NCBI GenBank assembly: GCA_013350335.1
Contig: CM023535.1
Location: 37,260,069-37,324,068 of the forward strand
Reading direction: 5' to 3'
Source of the DNA: Chimonanthus salicifolius
Taxonomy: Eukaryota > Streptophyta > Magnoliopsida > Laurales > Calycanthaceae
Length of the DNA stretch: 64,000 bases
Both the position numbers and the translations under genes were made by a program. A model generated the notes under the pieces. That model did no database searches, was not told the origin of the DNA, and saw nothing but the letters and a program-made list of their open reading frames with translations. This document shows, one piece after another, positions 33,701 through 45,353 of the stretch; within the stretch, counting starts at the first letter, position 1, and each line of letters opens with the position of its first letter.

Positions 33701-36185
33701 CCAACTTTGTTAATTTTTTGTATAATTCCTCCGAACGTCAGCATACTATAATTAATAGTAACATGCATTTCTTCTCTCAAGGAATTACGCACCTTTTCAG
33801 CAAATAAGGGTGGTAATCTTGAAATAAATCTTTCTTTCCAAATATCAGAATTGCAATCATTGAGTTGGTAAACTTTAGATAGGAAAACATCTCTATACCA
33901 ACGAAATTCTCCCAAGTTTCTGCATCTTAAACGATGTAACTGTTGTCGATTTTTCTCCTTGATAAGAGCAATTCCTCCAGTGAATTCATTGAGGATACAT
34001 AAAAGCAAGACACTGACACAATCAGATTGAGTTTCCCAATTATCAGGGATTTGACTAGTGCCTGCTTCAAGCTTAATATTGGGGTCTACTAAGTTTCCTG
34101 TGGTTTTGTCTCTGTAAAGGATTCTTCCGAATTCATCCATCTTGACAACATTTTTCTATTTCAAGTCTTTGGGCTCCAGATAATCCATAATTCCACCATC
34201 CTCTTAATATTCCATTGAAAGAGGTGGTTATCATGAGAAAGATATTTCTCGGAGTATTTCCCCTGACTTCACAAGCATTAGAATATATCAGCATACTATG
34301 GACCATTTGGATTATTTGATATTAAGTTAATCCATCTAAATTCCATTCATACAGAGAATTTCCTAAATATGATAGGTCCTGAGTATACGTATATGGGGCT
34401 TCTTCAAGTTGCAGATCTACAGGAGTTGGTCTGGAGTAATAATTCTTTGTTGTAGGCAGTTCTGCTTGGGGATTCCCTTTATTTATTTCTGGTTTTGTTC
34501 TAATTGTTCTTTCTATCCTATCTGTTTGTTGTCCAATGGTTAATAAGGATAGATTAACGTAATTATTTTGTTCAATTATATCTCCAAGGCTCCTTGCTAT
34601 GTCAATACCATTTATTTCAGTTTTTTATTCAAATATAGATCCATTTTTTATGGGCATAGCAAAATTCTTGGTTTCTTTTGAGGCAGAAATATCAAGTTTT
34701 TTCCATGGAGGATGAGATTTTTGGATTTCTTTTCCTTCAACGTCTTTCCACGTTCTAGACGTTCTTCCTATGACTCTTATCTGTTTTGGTCTTTGAGTTT
34801 CATCATCTTTAGTTTTTCCTTTCTTAAAATAATCCACAAACCAATCAAAGAAAGGTATATTTCTTTCTTCTTCCTCCATTTGGAAATACCATAATTCTCT
34901 CATCTTATCATTTTCTTCTGCATTAAACCTTTTAAAGAACCAATCTTTTAAAGGATGATTTTTCAAATTTTCTCTAAGATATGGTTTATCAATTTCAAAT
35001 TTTCTCTAAGACTTTTCAAATCTTTTGGCTTTTGAATGCTAACCATTCTTATGACTCCTTGGAGAAAATCACTTTCACTTGGGTTGTAGGTTTTTTCTGA
35101 CGAAGTTCTTTTATACACAAGGTATTCAATTCCACTTTCTTTGTTTCTAAAAACCTTTTGCCTTTTCGCGACTTTTTTTTTATCATCATCAACTTCTTCT
35201 AGTTTAAAACTTCTTCTTCCTTCCGTGTAGCTGGCAAAACTTCTCCTAGCTTTTTCCATTTTTCTTCTAAAATTGACTTCAACATTACCATTTGGTAATT
35301 TGACTATGCTTTGTAAATCATCTGTTATTTCATTTACTCTTGGGGTGACATCTTTTATTTGCCAATTTCCTGGGAGAACAACTTCTTCCCAATTGATTAC
35401 TTTTGGGATAACACAATATTATTAAAGTTTGTTTCCATAAGAACTGTGGTTTTTTCTTTATCAACCTTATCATTATAGTCTATCATGGGAAAGACAGAGA
35501 TCATGGATTTATAGAATATCCAATAGACTATAGCAAAAGGTTTGCTTCTTGGACTCATTTTTAATCCTTTACTTTGGAATTCAATAGTTGCCCAATCAAG
35601 GACATCGTCATCATGAGCATCAACTGTGATGTTTGGGAAACAATTAAAATAAACAAGTCTATGACAGAGGCTTGATTCAACCATGGCATACAGAGAATCA
35701 TCAAACTCGTCATGACTCTGATCTCGCACATAAGCACATACAGAAACATTTAATCCTAATCGAAACAGCGGTTTGATTCCTACCTGAATTAATCCTATAG
35801 GCAGGTACTTGTATTTGGTTCTGATTTGTTCAATAATTCTTCTTTCAAGGATTTTGATTGTTTGTTTTCCTCCCGAGAGAGAAACAATTTTCTCAACAGT
35901 TTTAATATGATAATCATTTTGTTCTTCAAATGTGCCATTTTTATATATTTCTGATACATGCAAGTTTGGCATTTTCCAATTGTATATGGCTTGGTCAAAG
36001 TTTTCATATACCATTTCTTCTGAATTTTTTGTTTTTTCCAGGTTTTCTTTTTCTACACTATTACGAGGGAAGCTAGTCAAAGCAGACTGATATGATGAAG
36101 AAGATGAAGTAGACCTATTAGAAGGATGCTGAAATGATCTAAACCAGTTCTTGAAAAGTTTTGTCTTTCCTTTAGATATTTCCAT
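30701..36185 (-). pseudogene. ORF3 polyprotein (array E1)
   Basis: The ATG is at 36185; the movement region is open to 35397. A deletion of about 240 nt at about 34477 removes the MP-CP linker and first coat residues. The coat region is open at 34140-33541, and 33547-32741 holds the basic stretch, knuckle (CYTYGKKGHYSNKC, second Cys changed to Tyr), acidic tract and coiled coil. The protease DTGAD is kept near 32555. RT has YIDD near 31530 and a frameshift near 31780. RNase H is open at 31168-30701. Variants: LPTT...YSRP coat with LNNAKIF RT and QQKDS RNase H. Not functional. Confidence 0.93.
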
Positions 36186-36423
36186 TTTTGTAATATGACT
36201 GTGGACAATAGAGCACCTGTCAACGTTTTACAGCCCAATCAAATTATAAAAACAGAGAACAATAAAAGAAAATACAAAAGTTTTAAAGTGGATTGGATGG
36301 ATCAACTTTAGATCACAGTTAACCGATATAAATCACCTTGCAATCTGGACGAATTTCTATTTTTCTCAATGTTTGAACATCATCATAATACTTCTTAAGC
36401 AAGGCGAGACGATTAGACATATT

Positions 36424-36482
36424 CTATAAAAAGAAACATCATGCTTAGATTATAGCAAACTTATAAGAGTTTCATTACTTAC
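36424..36482 (-). other. Putative leader intron, 59 nt (L2)
   Basis: Same donor (GTAAGTAATG) and acceptor (TTTCTTTTTATAG) as the 73-nt version, with a 14-nt internal loss of one ATAAGTTTG-like unit. This may be too short for efficient plant splicing. Confidence 0.45.
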
Positions 36483-36599
36483 AGACAAACTGAGTACAAG
36501 ACTCCAAGCTCTAGCACACTTCAGACTTGCCAACTCTCACTCTCTAAGCTCTAGACTTCTATTTCCAAATTCGATGATCCTAAATGAAAACACAAAGCT

Positions 36600-36609
36600 C
36601 CTTATATAG
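36600..36609 (-). promoter_or_regulatory. TATA box of the viral promoter (L2)
   Basis: CTATATAAGG followed by AGCTTTGTGTTTTC on the minus strand, equivalent to L1 and L3. Confidence 0.62.
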
Positions 36610-36828
36610 ACGGAGCAGGGTTACAATAGACAAACTCTCATTCGGCCATGGGAGGACAGCACACAAAATGAAACAGTAAAAAGATTGTCTACCGACACAA
36701 GCCTCCAAACCAACTTTACAAAAAGAGATTCCCCACTTGGTAGAATAGTAAAAGTTACAATAAGTGATGCATCTTTTGACCAAATGGGATGCACTAGAAA
36801 CAACTTTATCTTCTTTTGATATGTCTAA

Positions 36829-37053
36829 GACATCTGGCAGCATACCTCCACCAAAAAGAGCAACACCATCTTTTGTCTAGTTGGGACACCAAAAGACAAA
36901 ACAACTTTAGTAACTTTTATTCTAACATGACATCTGGCAGCATACCCCCACCAAAAGAGCAACACCATCTTTTGTCTGGTTGGGACACCAAAAGACAAAA
37001 CAACTTTAGTAACTTTTCATTCTAAGACATCTGGGAGCATACCCCCACCAAAA
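36829..37053 (-). repeat. About 100-bp IR repeat, 2.3 units (L2)
   Basis: The motif GACATCTGGCAGCATACC starts at 36829, 36929 and 37026, with conserved filler between (AAAGACAAAACAACTTTAGT). The unit number differs between copies (three motifs here, two in L1, L3 and copy F), typical of replication slippage. Confidence 0.85.
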
Positions 37054-37067
37054 TAGATGATTCCACT

Positions 37068-37080
37068 GGCTCTGATACCA
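37068..37080 (-). other. tRNA-Met primer binding site (L2)
   Basis: TGGTATCAGAGCC on the minus strand, 20 nt after the ORF4 stop at 37101. Confidence 0.85.
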
Positions 37081-37100
37081 ACTTGATAAGGATCGAAATA

Positions 37101-38413
37101 TCAAATCTTCTTTTTCATCAATTCTTTAGTTTTAGCAGAGTTTCTTCGAAATTATTCAGCCAACTGAGATTCCTTTTCTCTTTCTTTTCCTTTGTCTTTA
37201 GCAGATGTGTACCAAAATTTTCCACCACACAGATACTCAGTAACTGAACTGTGGAGATTAACATGAGAGTTTCGGTCCCAGCGAGGATGGAGATTTTCAA
37301 GGGGCACAACTTCGTCATCAAGATTTTCATCTGGATCATGATTAGAATCCCAATCATGCTGATCACCTTTATTTTTTGGCAAATATTCTTCTAAAATCTG
37401 TTTAATCTTTTCTTCAAAATTAACAGATTCAACAGACATATCCATGGGCTCAGGGGATTTTTCACGAACAATTTCTTTGGCAATCTTTTTGGCTAGCAGA
37501 TCAGTCATGACCATTTCATTCTCACGAGGCTTTTCTTCTAGAAGAGGTTCATTTAATTTTTCAGGGGGAGAGATTTGATTCAAAATTCTCTCATAAGTGT
37601 CATTTTCAATCTTAGGTCACCATTTTTGGTAAAAAGTCTGGTACAAGGATGGAAGATTGAAAAAATTCTTTTTTACTTCGAATTTCCATTGGAAAATATA
37701 TGGAATATGGAACTTTGCAAAGAAGCGAAGCACATTAAATGCTTCACAAGGAACTTTTTCTTCTACTTCACAGAACTTAATAAATAAATAATGAAAATTA
37801 TCAGGGAGAATCTTTTGAGACGCACCAAAATAAGACCACCAATTAAAGAGAAACCATGAAGGAATACTGCGGTGGATAGGCATGACATCAGGACTTTCTT
37901 CTTTAAATCTGATGAACCATGAATGAGAGTACTGGCAGTTTTGCCACATCAAAGCAAATTTCCATCCGTCAATATAGTCCCAATAGCTAAAGAACTCAGT
38001 CGAATTGTATAATTGGACTGATTTTGTCATATACAAGGGACCATCCCAATCTTCTTCAGAAAGGATTTTCAAAATGGCGAATTTTGAATAAGTGATGACT
38101 CCGTTTGCATTTTTGTTATGGAAGATGAGAACGCTTTTCGTCTGGTGTAAGATATTGAGATACCATTCACAAGTTTTTCTTTTATCAGGGGAATAATAAT
38201 GAAGCCCCTGCCAAAGAAAAAATAAACATTATCTTCTACAGATCTTTCTTCCATAAGACAATTTGAAGTAAGAAGTATTCTGTTACCAGTGTAAAGATAT
38301 AATTCTGATTGACTTGGGTCTTTTGTTGGAGTAGAAGCCTTTTGGCTTTCTTCTTGTTCTGCCAATTTCTCTTTTCCTTTCTTCTAGATGAATGGAGAAG
38401 AATTACTCGCCAT
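37101..38413 (-). pseudogene. ORF4, unknown function (array E2)
   Basis: ATG 38413 (MASNSSPFI) to TGA 37101-37103. Open pieces are 38365-38069 (frame lost near 38220 by a 1-nt loss), 38072-37617 and 37583-37152. Stops include one at the WWP site near 37615 and a TTA-to-TAA near 37152. Aromatic middle and acidic C-terminus are as in copy D. Full length, no recognised domain. Confidence 0.86.
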
Positions 38414-41400
38414 TTTGTCTTCGCTGAAGAAATTCTCTAGTAAGAAAGTCAGGGAGAGAGTTAGAATTTCCAGTAATAAATTCAATTTTAAATTCAAAGA
38501 CGGATAAAATGTCTTGCCATCTAGCAAATATTTGCTTAGAGACAAGATTTTTGACATCCTTTTCTAAAATTTCTTTTGCAGCTTTTGCATCAACTCTGAT
38601 CAGAAATTCTTTGTTTAATAAATCATGTTGAAATTTTGTCACACAAAGAACAATGGCAAGAACTTCCTTTTTGATAGTTGAATACTTTTTCTAAGCTTCA
38701 TTCCAAAGGCCAGAATTAAACCTTATTAATTCTTCTTCTGAATCTTTTTGTTGTACTAAAATTCCACCATAACCAATATCTGAAGCATCAGTTTGGACTA
38801 CTTTGAAGGCTTCAGGATCAGATAAACATCTGCAAGGAAGATTTTTAACTCTTTCTTTAATCTTTTTTACAGCATTGGTATGATTTGAAGTCCATTCTTT
38901 AGGGTTTTTCTTTAATCTTTCTTAGAGGAGTTTTCTATCTTTTGCCAAGTCTTGATAGAAGAAGGCTACATAATTTAAACATCCAAGAAATCTTTGTAAC
39001 ATATTTTTGTCTTTGATTTCATCTAGAAACTTATCAGCAAATTGAATTACTCTATTGGTAGGAGTAATTTTTCTGTCTTCTATTTCAAATCCTAAGAATC
39101 TAATTTTTTGCTGAAATAAATTCATTTTTCTTTTAGATAAAACTAAGCCATTTTCTTTTATAATTCTTTTGAATATATGCAAATGTTTCCAATGTTGATC
39201 AATTGATTCAGAAAAGATAAGAATATCATCAATGTAGACAATGGTAAACTGGGTATAGGATGAAAAGATATTATTCATGATATTTTGAAATTCTGATGGG
39301 GCATTTTTTAATCCAAAGGGCATGACATTCCATTCGTAATGTCCCATAGGAACTGCGAATGCAGTTTTGTATCAATCTTCTTCTTTTATCTGAATCTGCC
39401 AAAATCCTGATTTTAAATCAAATTTTGAAAATATTTTGGCATTATTGAGCCTATTAAGCAAGTCTTGCGTATTAGGCAGGGGATACCTAATAGATTGCAA
39501 TACTTTGTTTAAAGGCTTTTAATTGATAACCAATCTTGGAACTCCTCTTTCCATTTCAGCAACTTTTTCGACATAGAATGCCGTACAACTCCAAGGGGAT
39601 TTGCTTTTTCTGGTCAATCTCTTTTTTAATAAATCACTTATTTCTTCTTGACAAAGTTTTAAATGTTTTGCATCCATTTGGGATGGACGGGCTTTTGTAG
39701 GAATATCCTTTTCATCAAACCCTTTAATGTACGGTAGACTTACAATATGCCTCTTTCTATTCCAGAATGCAGAGGGCAATTCAAAGCAGCATTCATTTTC
39801 AAACTGCTCTGTGAGATTTTTTATTTTTTCTTTAAACTCTTCTTTCTCCAAATTTTTTGTAATTTGGGCAATTTTTATTTCACTTTTTAGTCCATTTACG
39901 TAGTTTTCTTTGGTGGCAATAATTTGGTTTATCTTTTGAATTTTTGTATCACAAGGATTATCCTTGATATTTGTAGTGATTCCCCTTGTGTTTACTGAAA
40001 AAGGTTGGATTAAAAAAATAAACGGGGATCCAAGGAGTACATCATTAACAATATCTTCTGAAATAATAAAGGGTGAAGTAACATAGACTCCTTGGAAGCA
40101 GACATGGACATTAGGAATTTTTCTTTCTATGGAAATACTTGTTCCATTGGCAGCAGAGACAAATTGTTTTGACTCACTTGTTAGTTCAATAGGGACGATT
40201 CCCAATCTAATGACATTTAAATCTACTCCAGTGTCAATAATGGCATTAACAATTTTCTCAATTTTTTTTTTTTATTTTCGCCTAGACTCTCCACTGTTGA
40301 TAGATGCATTTCGTAGGGATTACTCCAGTAGAGACTTTGCTAATTTCTCCTTTAATTCTTTGGACAACATTTTCTTCATTATATTCTCTAAAAGCACCAT
40401 CATTTTCTAGTAAGGTGACTCTTTCATCAAGCTCATTTTGCCTTTTGGTTAACTCTAATCTTAATTCTCTGATTTCTCTTTTTTGGTCATTTAATTCTCT
40501 TTGTAGATCTCCAAGAGTTAATGGTTTGTTTATAGTATGAATTTTTTCAGCTCTATTCATAAGGTCAATTAAGGAATAAGTTGGCGTATGAAATGTTTCT
40601 TTTGTCTTTTTTGGGTAATATGGAGATTCATCATTTTGTGGTTGCGAACTTTCTCCTTCTTCTTCCCCTCCCAATTTTGAAATTTGATTTAAAAATTGAA
40701 CTTTTTTCTCTGGATCAGGGATGTTATCAATCATTTCAAGGAGTAATTTTTGAGGGGCAGTTAGGACACGAAAATGCATACCAAGATCCTCATCAGAGGG
40801 TAATGACCATTCTCCTTCAATACCATCATCATCAGAATTACATGTACATGCTTGAAATTGTTTAATGAGTTGAAGATGAGGAACATTTTCTTCAACACTG
40901 GATTCATCAGTTGATGAGCTAGACTCATGTTCTTCTTGGGAATTTAATTCAGAGTCTTCTCTATCAGAAATTTCTTCATCATCCTCTTAGTAATTTTTCG
41001 AAGTTTCTTCTTAGGATAATTTTCTTTTTTGAAACATTTGTTTGAATAATGACCTTTTTTTCCACAAGTATAGCAAGTAGGTATTTTTCCAGTTGGGTTT
41101 TCTCTTTTAGGATATTTTTTAGGATTTCTTTTGAATAAAGGAGTATCATAATTTTTCTTTGAGAATTGACTCTTGGATCTGCTATATTTGTATTTCTTCA
41201 TCATTTTATTTCTTCTTTCAGGGATAAACCTAGAATGCGAAGGTTTTCGTTTTGAGTCTGGTGTTTGGTCCAAACCAAATTGGAAGCAGAAATCTCCTAA
41301 TTCTCTGTCTCCAGCGTATTTTCTCATTTTTTCAGCTTGTTTATTGATTTTTAAGTCAGTACAGAGCACAATACCGACCTTATTAATCCTTTGTATAATT

Positions 41401-44068
41401 CTCCGAATGTCAGCATGCTGTAATTAATAGTACCATGCATTTCTTCTCTCAAGGAGTTACGCACCTTTTCAGCAAACAAGGGTGGTAATCCAGATATGAA
41501 CCTTTCTTTCCAAATATCAGAATTATAATCATTCAGTTGGTATACTTTTGATAAAAATACGTGTTTATGCCAACGAAATTCTCCTAAAGTTCTGCATGTT
41601 AAACAATGTAATGGTTGCCGATTTTTCTCCTTAATTAGAGCAATTCCTCCTGTAAACTCATTGAGGATACACAAGAGTAATACACTAACACAGTCAGATT
41701 GGGTTTCATAATTTTCAGGGATTTGACTAGTGCCCACTTCTAATTTGATATTGGGGTCGACTAAATTTCCTGTGGTTTTATCTCTGTATATAATTCATCC
41801 ATATTCGTCTAGTTTGACAGCATTTTCAATTTTAAGTCTTTGGGCTCCAGATAATCCATAATTCCATCCTCTTAATATTCCATTGAAAGAGGTGGTTATC
41901 ATGAGAAAGATACTTCTCGGAGTATTTCCCCTGACTTCACAAGCATTAGAATATATCAGCATACTATGGACATTTGGATTATTTAATATTCAGTTAATCC
42001 ATCTAAATTCCATTCATACAGAGAATTTCCTGAATATGATAGGTCTCGAGTATATGTATATGGGACTTCTTCAAGTTGCAGATCTACAGGAGTTGGTCTG
42101 GAATAATAATTCTTTGTTGTAGGCAGTTCTGCTTGGGGATTCCATTTCTTTAAGTGGTTTATTAGCAAGTTTTCTGACGCAGAGACTTTGAGGATGCTAA
42201 ATCCTTTTCCTCCAACATTGAGGCTTTCCATTCTAGTAACTAATTCTTTTTGCATTTCATCTGTCATTTTGAACGGTCCTTCTTGTAAAATAATTCTGAT
42301 GGCAACTTTCTAGGAACATATATCGCATTTGCAGGGACTTCTTGTAAACTTTCTTTTTTTCCTTTATTAAATTCAGGTTTTGCTTTAATTGTTCTTCTTT
42401 CTATCCTATCCGTTTGTTCTCCAATGATCAATAAGGATAGATTGGCATAATTATTTTGTTCAATTATATCTCCAAGGCTCCGTGCTATGTCAATAGCATT
42501 TATCTCAGTTTTCGATTCAAATTTGGATCCATCTTTGATGGGCATAGCATAATTCTTGGTTTCTTTTGAGGTAGAAATATCTAGTTTCTTCCATGGTGGG
42601 TGAGACCTTTGAATTTCTTTTCCTTCAACGTCTGTCCATGTCCTAGACGTTTCTCCTATGACTCTTATGTGTTTTGGTCTTTGGGTTTCTTCTTCTTTAA
42701 CTTTTCCTTTCTTAAAATATTCCATAAACCAATCAAAGAAAGGTATATTTCTTTCTTCTTCTTCCATTTGGGTGTACCATAATTCTCTCATCTTTTCTTT
42801 TTCTTCTAAGTTAAATCTTTTGAAGAACCAATTTTTCAAAGGGTGATTTTTCAAATTTTCTCTAACGTATGGTTTATCTATTTCGAATCTTTTGATAGGT
42901 CCTTCCTTAGGCTTTTGGATACTCACCATTCTTATGACTCCATGGAGGAAATCATTCTCACTAGGATTGTAGGTTCTTTCTGACGAGGTTCTTTTATACA
43001 CAGGGTGTTCAATTCCACTTTCTTTGTTTCTAAAAACCTTTTAATCCATTTCTTCTTTTTCACTACTTTTTTGATCATCCTCAACTTCTTCTAGTTTAAA
43101 ACTTTTTCTTCCTTCCATGTAACTGGCAAAGCTTCTTCTAGCCTTTTCCATTTTTCTCCTAAAATTGACTTCAACATTACCATTTCGTAATTTGACTATG
43201 CTTTGTAAATCATTTGTTATTTCATTTACTCTTGGGGTGACATCTTCTATTTGCCAATTTCCTGGGAGAACAACCTCTTCCCAACTAATAACTTTTGGAA
43301 TAAACACATTATTATTAAAGTTTGTCTCCATGAGGACTATGGTTTTTTCTTTATCGACCTTGTCTCTATAGGCTATCATGGGAAAGATAGAAATCATGGA
43401 TTTATAGAATATCCGATAGACTATAGCAAAAGGTTTACTTCTTTGACTCATTTTTAATCTTTTACTTTGGAATCCAATGGTTGCACAATCAAGGACATTG
43501 TCATCATGAGCATCAACTGTGATGTTTGGGAAACAATCAAAATAAACAGGTCCATGACAGAGACTTGATTCAACCATGGCATACAGAGAGTCATCAAACT
43601 CATCATGTCTCTGGTCACGCACATAAGCACATATAGAAACATTTAATCCTAATCGAAACAGTGGTTTGATTCCTACCTGAATTAATCCTATGTGTAGGTA
43701 GTTGTATTTGGTCTTGATTTGTTCAATAATTCTTCTTTCAAGGATTTTGATTGTTTGTTTTCCTCCAGAGAGGGAAACAGTTTTCTCAACAGTTTAATGT
43801 GGTAATCATTTTGTTCTTCAAATGTGCCATTGCTATATATTTCTGTTACAGGCAAGGTTGGCATCTTCCAATTGGATATTGCTTGGTCAAAATTTTCATA
43901 CACCTTTTCTTCAGAATTTTTTGTTTTTTCTGGATATTCTTTTTCTAGACTATTACGAGGGAAGCTAGTCAAAGCAGACTGGTATGATGAAGAAGATGAA
44001 GTAGAAGGATTCTGAAATGATTTAAACCAATTCTTGAAAAGTTTTGTTTTTCCTTTAGAATTTTCCAT
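38403..44068 (-). pseudogene. ORF3 polyprotein (array E2), part of the most complete genome unit
   Basis: ATG 44068 to stop 38403. The movement region is open at 43622-43041 and 43001-42264. Coat pieces are 42267-41983 and 41737-41351, then 41369-40944 with an intact knuckle (CYTCGKKGHYSNKC). The coiled coil is near 40500. The protease has DTGVD (40221-40235) instead of DTGAD and lacks about ten codons near 39960. RT is open at 39347-38922 with YIDD. The stretch about 41850-38400 is clearly more diverged from the other copies than the part before it (basic region with KKYKYSRSKSQ), so the unit looks like a recombinant. Several stops and indels; not functional. Confidence 0.93.
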
Positions 44069-44309
44069 TTTTGTAATATGACTGTGGACAATAGAGCACT
44101 TGTCAACTATTTACAGCCCTTAAAGCCTCTTCTCGGCACCAAGCGGGACTTATTACGCGATCAAACTCTAATCCAACAATCAAATTATAAAAACAGAGAA
44201 CAATAAAAGAAAATACAAAAGCTTTAAAGAGGATTGGATGGATCAACTTCAGATCACAGTTAATAGATATAATTCACCTTGTAAACACAAATTATGCTTG
44301 AGATAATAA

Positions 44310-44528
44310 TTATAATTCTTCATTTAGGCTATTACAATATTCTCTAATGGTATTACACAAGGATACTAAATTAGATCTCCTAATAGTATGTACTCGGATA
44401 GCAATATATCTTCCTACTGCTATATTTTCGTCAATTCGTCGGATAGCATTTTCTAATGTTCTGAACTGATTTTGACGACGTCTGAGATCATGTAATAATT
44501 CTTCTCTCCTAACAGAACGAGGAGGCAT
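44310..44528 (-). CDS. ORF2, small viral protein, intact 72 codons (array E2/L3)
   Basis: ATG 44528 to stop 44310, the only uninterrupted ORF2 in the window. It is basic in the N-terminal half (MPPRSVRREELLHDLRRRQN) and probably helical. Two cysteines flank CNTIREYC near the end. It starts 1 nt after the ORF1 stop (TGAGATG) and ends about 240 nt before ORF3. The position corresponds to the second small ORF of badna-/tungroviruses, where a virion-associated nucleic-acid-binding protein is encoded. The basic character fits, but no motif proves it. Other copies of ORF2 seem to end a few residues later (LELLSCV). Confidence 0.7.
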   Translation of the reverse strand: MPPRSVRREELLHDLRRRQNQFRTLENAIRRIDENIAVGRYIAIRVHTIRRSNLVSLCNTIREYCNSLNEEL

Positions 44529-44529
44529 C

Positions 44530-44760
44530 TCAGAAAGCCATCGCTTGTAATTTTGACTCTGTCCTGAATACTTCTAATTGGAACACAGCATAGGCTTGAA
44601 TTAAAATTATTCTTCGTCTTTCATATCGTTGATGTCGTGGGTTATTTCTATGAGTGCATATTCACAGGTGTTGTCATATGTGTTCAAGAAGAATTTCTAT
44701 TTTTCTTCATGTTCGAACATCATCATAATACTTCTTAAGCAAGGCAAGACGATTAGACAT
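44530..44760 (-). pseudogene. ORF1 (array E2/L3), one nonsense codon
   Basis: ATG 44760 (MSNRLALLKKYYDDV) to TGA 44530-44532, exactly 76 codons as in copy D. Codon 18 is TGA where other copies have TTG. The central part is rich in Arg/His/Asn and the last part reads QAYAVFQLEVFRTESKLQAMAF, which fits within one frame. The start lies 3 nt after the intron acceptor, so splicing would place this ATG very near the 5' end. No domain is recognised. Confidence 0.72.
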
Positions 44761-44763
44761 ATT

Positions 44764-44836
44764 CTATAAAAAGAAACATCATGATTAGATAATAACAAGT
44801 TTACAATATCAAACTTATAAGAGTTTCATTACTTAC
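44764..44836 (-). other. Putative leader intron, 73 nt (L3)
   Basis: Donor GTAAGTAATG, CTAATCATG before the acceptor TTTCTTTTTATAG, minus strand. Same length as in L1 and copy F. Confidence 0.6.
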
Positions 44837-44953
44837 CAACAAACTAAGTACAAGACTCCAAGCTCTAGCACACTTCAGACTTGCAAACTCTCACTCTCTA
44901 AGCTCTAGACTTCTATTTCCAAATTCGATGATCCTAAATGAAAACACAAAGCT

Positions 44954-44963
44954 CCTTATATAG
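44954..44963 (-). promoter_or_regulatory. TATA box of the viral promoter (L3)
   Basis: CTATATAAGG on the minus strand, 118 nt upstream of the intron donor, followed by the conserved AGCTTTGTGTTTTC. Confidence 0.62.
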
Positions 44964-45183
44964 ATGGAGCAGGGTTACAATAGACAAACTCTCATCCGAC
45001 CATGAGAGGACACTACACACAATGAAATAGTAAAAAGATTGTCTACCGACACAAGCCTCCAAACCAACTTTACAAAAAGAGATTCCCCACTTGGTAGAAT
45101 AGTAAAAAGTTACAATAAGTGAAGCATCTTTCGACCAAACGGGATGCACTAGAAACAACTTTATCTTCTTTTGATAAGTCTAA

Positions 45184-45309
45184 GACATCCGACTGCATAC
45201 CCCCACCAAAAGAGCAACACCATCTTTTGTCTGGTTGGGACACCAAAAGAAAAAACAACTTTAGTAACTTTTCATTCTAAGACATCTGGCAGCATACCCC
45301 CACCAAAAG
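45184..45309 (-). repeat. IR repeat, two motifs 97 nt apart (L3)
   Basis: GACATC(T/C)G-C-GCATACCCCC starts at 45184 and 45281 with the same intervening filler as in L2. The interval 44837-45322 holds leader, promoter and these repeats and no gene. Confidence 0.8.
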
Positions 45310-45322
45310 AGATGATTCCACT

Positions 45323-45335
45323 GGCTCTGATACCA
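45323..45335 (-). other. tRNA-Met primer binding site (L3)
   Basis: TGGTATCAGAGCC on the minus strand, 19 nt after the ORF4 stop at 45354-45356. Confidence 0.85.
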
Positions 45336-45353
45336 ATTCTGATGAGGATCGCA

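Larger units (their letters stand above)
36186..37100 (-). other. Intergenic/leader region L2 of array E
   Basis: It holds the primer site, three IR repeats, TATA, leader, shortened intron, ORF1 start at about 36420, the shared ORF1-ORF2 deletion (filler near 36345) and a spacer shortened by about 100 nt at 36235. There is no complete gene. The upstream half matches L3 (type with GTTACAATAGACAAACTCTC) rather than L1. Confidence 0.8.

Noticed and set aside
37068..45335. An intact, potentially active virus genome in unit E2
   Set aside because: Gene order is complete, but ORF1, ORF3 and ORF4 all contain stops or frameshifts and the protease lacks about ten codons.
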